Below the pieces are notes generated by a model that saw only the letters and a list, made by a program, of their open reading frames with translations, was not told where the DNA came from and ran no database searches. The position numbers and the translations under genes are program-made. This document shows, piece after piece, positions 60,882 through 64,000 of a stretch of 64,000 nucleotides of DNA. Source of the DNA: Parvicella tangerina (GTDB lineage Bacteria > Bacteroidota > Bacteroidia > Flavobacteriales_D > Parvicellaceae); the NCBI RefSeq assembly GCF_907165195.1, contig NZ_OU015584.1, positions 2,862,978 to 2,926,977 on the forward strand, written 5' to 3'. How positions within the stretch are numbered: position 1 is the stretch's first letter; each line of letters opens with the position of its first letter.

Positions 60882-62054
60882 ATGGCAAAGACGAAGATAT
60901 TAGTGATTGATGATGAGCGTCCGATTAGGAGTACGCTGAAGGAGATCTTAGAATTCGAAAAGTTTGAAGTGGATACGGCCGAAGATGGAGAGATTGGTCT
61001 TCACATGATCACTAAAGAGAAGTATGACCTTGTACTTTGTGATATCAAAATGCCTAAAAAAGATGGAATGGAAGTCTTGGCCGAAATCATGGAGAAGGGG
61101 GTTGATGTTCCTGTAGTTATGATCTCAGGCCATGGAAACATTGAAACAGCAGTTGAGGCGATCAAGAAAGGAGCCTATGATTTCATTCAGAAACCTCTGG
61201 ATCTTAATCGTACGTTGGTAACCTTAAGAAATGCGCTTGAAAGGGAAGACATCGTTAAGGAGAATAAAGTGCTTAAGCGAAAAGTCAGCAAAGGAAAAAT
61301 CACTGATATCATTGGAGAGTCTGAACCGATCATGAAGATCAAAGAGATGATCAACAAAGTGGCTCCTACAGATGCGAGAGTGTTAATCACTGGTCCTAAT
61401 GGAGCTGGAAAAGAGTTGGTTGCCCGTCAATTACACGAACGCAGTGAAAGAGCAAAAGCTCCCTTTATTGAAGTCAATTGCGCTGCAATTCCTTCTGAGT
61501 TAATAGAGAGCGAACTGTTTGGACATGAAAAAGGATCCTTTACCTCTGCGCACAAAATGCGCCAAGGTAAATTTGAATTGGCTGATGGAGGATCACTTTT
61601 TCTGGATGAGATTGGCGACATGTCGGCCTCTGCTCAAGCCAAGGTACTTAGAGCATTACAGGAAAATAAAATAACCAGAGTTGGTGGTGACAAGGAAATT
61701 AAGGTTAACGTGCGAGTTTTTGCAGCAACCAACAAGGATCTTCCGAAAGAAATAGAAGAAGGAAATTTCAGAGAAGATTTGTATCACCGCCTAAATGTAA
61801 TTCCAATTGATGTACCACCACTCAACGATCGAAAAGATGATATTCCTCTTCTTGCTGATCATTTCTTGCAAATGATCTGTGAAGACCAGGGTGTTCCAAT
61901 GAAAGAAATTACTAAAGATGGCATCAAAGCGCTTCAAAACGTGGATTGGACAGGAAATATCCGAGAGTTAAGAAACATCATAGAAAGATTAGTTATCTTA
62001 TGCGAGGATAAGATCAAAGGTGCTGACGTAGAACTCTATGCAAACCGAAAATAA
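60882..62054 (+). CDS. Sigma54-activator-like response regulator without a DNA-binding domain
   Basis: A 390-residue protein: a receiver domain (IDDE with D10/D11, phospho-acceptor D54 in VLCDIKMPKKDG, QKPLDL), then an AAA+ sigma54-interaction domain (Walker A GPNGAGKE, ELFGHEKGSFTSA, Walker B GGSLFLDEIGD, the R-finger region DLYHRLNVIP). The sigma54-contacting GAFTGA loop is altered to GSFTSA (218-223). The protein ends at the helical lid (NIRELRNIIERL) and lacks the usual Fis-type HTH. It may act off DNA or through another partner. ATG 60882 is used, with TTG 60873 less likely. It overlaps the next gene by 17 bp. Confidence 0.88.
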   Translation: MAKTKILVIDDERPIRSTLKEILEFEKFEVDTAEDGEIGLHMITKEKYDLVLCDIKMPKKDGMEVLAEIMEKGVDVPVVMISGHGNIETAVEAIKKGAYDFIQKPLDLNRTLVTLRNALEREDIVKENKVLKRKVSKGKITDIIGESEPIMKIKEMINKVAPTDARVLITGPNGAGKELVARQLHERSERAKAPFIEVNCAAIPSELIESELFGHEKGSFTSAHKMRQGKFELADGGSLFLDEIGDMSASAQAKVLRALQENKITRVGGDKEIKVNVRVFAATNKDLPKEIEEGNFREDLYHRLNVIPIDVPPLNDRKDDIPLLADHFLQMICEDQGVPMKEITKDGIKALQNVDWTGNIRELRNIIERLVILCEDKIKGADVELYANRK

Positions 62055-63552
62055 GGTTACCCTATTCAGAAAATATTGGGTCGACCTCACTTTTCTTTTT
62101 GTGGTGATCCTACTTTTCTTTTTGTTTGGCTACTACAACCACTTTAGTGATGGTCCTGGAGGAATTCACTACATCAGACAAACGGATAGTTTAGCTTTTA
62201 TAGATCACTATCAAGAGAATGACTACAATTTCTTTAAACCGGGCACACTGAATTTAGATAGTGAAGACGGAAATGCCGCATGTGAGTTCCCAGCAATCTA
62301 CTATTTAACTTCATTCCTATATGCGGGATTTGGAAAACACTTCTTCTTCTTAAAAGCAATTAATCTACTTATTTCACTCTACGGGCTTTTTCACCTACTT
62401 AAACTTGCGGAAAAACTTCTGAAAGACAAGGTTTATGCAATCTTAGCAACACTTTTCTTCTTCACTTCAACCATTTATAACTACTACATCTTCAATTTTT
62501 TACCTGATGCTGCAGCACTTGGCTTGACCTTGATAGGTTGGCATCTCGCATATATAGCATATCAAAAACGTTCAGCATCCTGGCTAAAACCCTTTATTTT
62601 ATTCACTTTGGCAGGGTTAATCAAAGTAACTTATTTTATATCCCCAATAGCAATTGTTGGCTTCCTACTTTACGAAAACCTTCTTGATAAAAAAAGGCTC
62701 CATTCATTGCTTCCTTTACTAAAATGGTTCGGAATAAGTACCCTTATCATTGTGTTATGGAATCTGTACGTAGTCTTCTTTAACAATTATTATGAGACTG
62801 AATATTTCACTATTGGAGCACGTCCGATTTGGGGGATGCCTGAATCAGAAGTGTCAAAGACCTGGGATCATATTTTCAACTATTGGTTTACCGACTATCT
62901 GGCACACTCATCTCATCACCTGATCTGGGCAGTTCTGGTACTTCAGTTGGTTTTCATTAAGAAAATTAAAAAATATGCCGTCCTATTAGGGTTGTTATCC
63001 TTAGGTGCTATCTGCTATTTCCTGTTATTCTTCTCTCAATTCAAAGATCACGACTATTATGCATTGACACTTTTCCCTATCCTAGCTGGCCTACTCATTG
63101 GTGGTATAGCAATGATTAAAGTATTAACCCAGAACAAAATAATTCACCTCACCACCAAAGCATTATTAACCGTGATCATACTAACTGGAATCAACTACTC
63201 TAGAAACAAAGTTTACAACCGACTAGAAAACAGAGACAACGTAATTTCCAATATGGGAATCCATCTGGAAACGCAAAAAGAGGCTGTTGAAAAGGTCATT
63301 CCTGAAGAAAGTAACCTCTTGATCATTGAAGACCTCTCCAAAAACGGAGGCTTTATCTCCCTTGACCGAAAAGGATGGACCCTACCTTCCACAGAATATT
63401 TTACGAAAGATACCTTGGATCACTATCTCAATAACAACCTTGATTTCATCATTTCGTACCGACACAATTCCTCGAAATTAGATCCACTGATCAAATCTTA
63501 TTCTGAGGTGCTTTGTGACTCCTTAATCACAATTGTTAAAGTCGAGCCATAA
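62038..63552 (+). CDS. Membrane glycosyltransferase (GT-C/ArnT-like)
   Basis: A 504-residue polytopic membrane protein with about ten TM helices. The first long extracytoplasmic loop has RQTDSLAFIDHYQEN, the Asp-containing catalytic loop typical of GT39/ArnT-like enzymes, with FFKPGTLNLDSEDG following. The soluble C-terminal part is about 110 residues. It probably uses a lipid-linked sugar donor. The start ATG lies within the response-regulator 3' end, so its expression is coupled to that gene. Confidence 0.8.
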   Translation: MQTENKVTLFRKYWVDLTFLFVVILLFFLFGYYNHFSDGPGGIHYIRQTDSLAFIDHYQENDYNFFKPGTLNLDSEDGNAACEFPAIYYLTSFLYAGFGKHFFFLKAINLLISLYGLFHLLKLAEKLLKDKVYAILATLFFFTSTIYNYYIFNFLPDAAALGLTLIGWHLAYIAYQKRSASWLKPFILFTLAGLIKVTYFISPIAIVGFLLYENLLDKKRLHSLLPLLKWFGISTLIIVLWNLYVVFFNNYYETEYFTIGARPIWGMPESEVSKTWDHIFNYWFTDYLAHSSHHLIWAVLVLQLVFIKKIKKYAVLLGLLSLGAICYFLLFFSQFKDHDYYALTLFPILAGLLIGGIAMIKVLTQNKIIHLTTKALLTVIILTGINYSRNKVYNRLENRDNVISNMGIHLETQKEAVEKVIPEESNLLIIEDLSKNGGFISLDRKGWTLPSTEYFTKDTLDHYLNNNLDFIISYRHNSSKLDPLIKSYSEVLCDSLITIVKVEP

Positions 63553-63627
63553 AACTTGTAACATTTCATGAATGCCTACGTTGAAAGGCATCTGTAGTTT
63601 GAAGCAACCATCTAGGAAGGAAAACGT

Positions 63628-63651
63628 TAGTATGTAAGTACTTACATACTA
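63628..63651. promoter_or_regulatory. 24-bp perfect palindrome, likely operator
   Basis: Half-sites TAGTATGTAAGT and ACTTACATACTA are exact reverse complements with no spacer. The palindrome ends 9 bp before a TAAATTTG -7 element, so it covers the expected -33 region. This is the geometry of a repressor operator of the TetR or MarR kind, though the regulator is not encoded in the window. Confidence 0.7.
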
Positions 63652-63660
63652 GTTTAATAG

Positions 63661-63668
63661 TAAATTTG
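63661..63668 (+). promoter_or_regulatory. -7 element of the edge gene
   Basis: TAAATTTG matches TAnnTTTG, 14 nt before the ATG at 63683. The -33 position falls inside the palindrome. Confidence 0.5.
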
Positions 63669-63682
63669 TAGTGAACTACCTA

Positions 63683-64000
63683 ATGCAGAAATGGCTATAC
63701 TTCATACTCTTTGTTTTACCGTTAGTACACGGTAGCAAAGGCTATACGCAAGAATCCTCTGCAAGTTTTATCCGTAATGAAGGACAGTGGGATGATTACA
63801 TCGACTACAAATTACCCCTGAATTCTGGAGATATCTACTTTGAAAAAGACCAGATCATGTACTCCATTTACGATAAGTCTCTATATGGCAAAGCAAAGCA
63901 TGGAAATTACGAGAAGGACTATATTCCAGGGCATGCCTACAAAACATCCTTTTTGGCTTCTAACCCAAGCGCACGATATATCTTAGGTAAAGAAAAAAAC
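63683..64000 (+). CDS. Secreted surface protein, N-terminal part (cut by window edge)
   Basis: The first 106 codons of an open frame that continues past base 64000. It starts MQKWLYFILFVLPLVHGSKG (a signal peptide, cleavage near YTQ), then FIRNEGQWDDYIDYKLPL and GDIYFEKDQIMYSIYD, the conserved opening of large Bacteroidota surface proteins with 'NxGQW' motifs (DUF7948 type), which often end in T9SS tails. The rest, including any sorting signal, is outside the window. A palindromic operator-like element precedes it. Confidence 0.8.
   Translation, partial: MQKWLYFILFVLPLVHGSKGYTQESSASFIRNEGQWDDYIDYKLPLNSGDIYFEKDQIMYSIYDKSLYGKAKHGNYEKDYIPGHAYKTSFLASNPSARYILGKEKN

Noticed and set aside
63553-63627. 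A hairpin near 63572-63592 (TGCCT...AGGCA) as terminator of the glycosyltransferase gene
   Set aside because: The stem is only about 5-6 bp and lacks a following T run.

Overview
The window is a chromosomal segment of a Bacteroidota bacterium, most likely a marine or aquatic Flavobacteriales-type lineage. The support is: gliding-motility ABC genes gldF and gldG; five probable type IX secretion (T9SS) cargo proteins, some with type A 'NPNNG' tails and some with type B gliding-motility-associated (CHU_C) tails; a Bat (Bacteroides aerotolerance) operon; an S46 dipeptidyl-peptidase; an AT-rich genome with almost no Shine-Dalgarno sequences; and several promoters of the Bacteroidota form (TTTG, about 18-19 bp, TAnnTTTG). 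The species cannot be named from the sequence alone.

Layout. 1-4400: the 5' part of a tRNA on the minus strand, a sterol-desaturase-like hydroxylase, Ppx/GppA with a TMEM43-family protein, and a TPR lipoprotein. 4474-5675: two short SSB paralogues flanking a four-helix-bundle (S23) gene that is bracketed by inverted heptanucleotide arrays. 5853-9921: a thioredoxin-like envelope protein, a small secreted protein, fmt and a PHB-depolymerase-like esterase. 10092-17424: HU, a CHU_C protein, then on the minus strand DinB-like, an atypical flavin disulfide-reductase homologue, DUF5683, parB, parA and an MBL-fold hydrolase. 17773-23214: gldF-gldG-DUF4340, convergent with alkB, followed by a small esterase. 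23294-31068: two T9SS cargo proteins, one of 1831 residues built from 76-residue repeats. 31280-34980: a compact cluster of two different PLP enzymes and a tocopherol-cyclase-like protein, function unknown. 34982-37251: an LptF/LptG-type permease and tgt on the minus strand. 38143-46725: moxR, DUF58, a BatD-like membrane protein and batA-E. 46852-51022: an S46 peptidase and a GT39-type glycosyltransferase. 51019-56976 (minus): an ECF sigma factor with a TM/beta-barrel partner, a PKD cargo protein, a small membrane protein and a DEAD-box helicase. 57296-63552: an LpxH-like phosphoesterase, an OlsF-like double acyltransferase, an outer-membrane-like protein, a sigma54-activator-like response regulator and a second membrane glycosyltransferase. 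From 63683 a secreted protein runs off the window, preceded by a 24-bp perfect palindrome.

How the parts fit: most genes serve the cell envelope (gliding and T9SS machinery, surface cargo, LPS transport, lipid and glycan synthesis, Bat complex, extracytoplasmic peptidase), with a housekeeping minority (fmt, tgt, parAB, HU, ppx, deaD). No CRISPR array, rRNA, intact prophage or insertion sequence was seen. The best candidates for undescribed biology are the 31.3-35.0 kb PLP/PLP/cyclase cluster, the S23 gene between inverted heptad arrays, the disulfide-reductase homologue whose catalytic cysteines are gone but which carries a Cys-rich tail, the sigma factor paired with a TM/beta-barrel protein, and the palindrome-promoter module at 63.6 kb.
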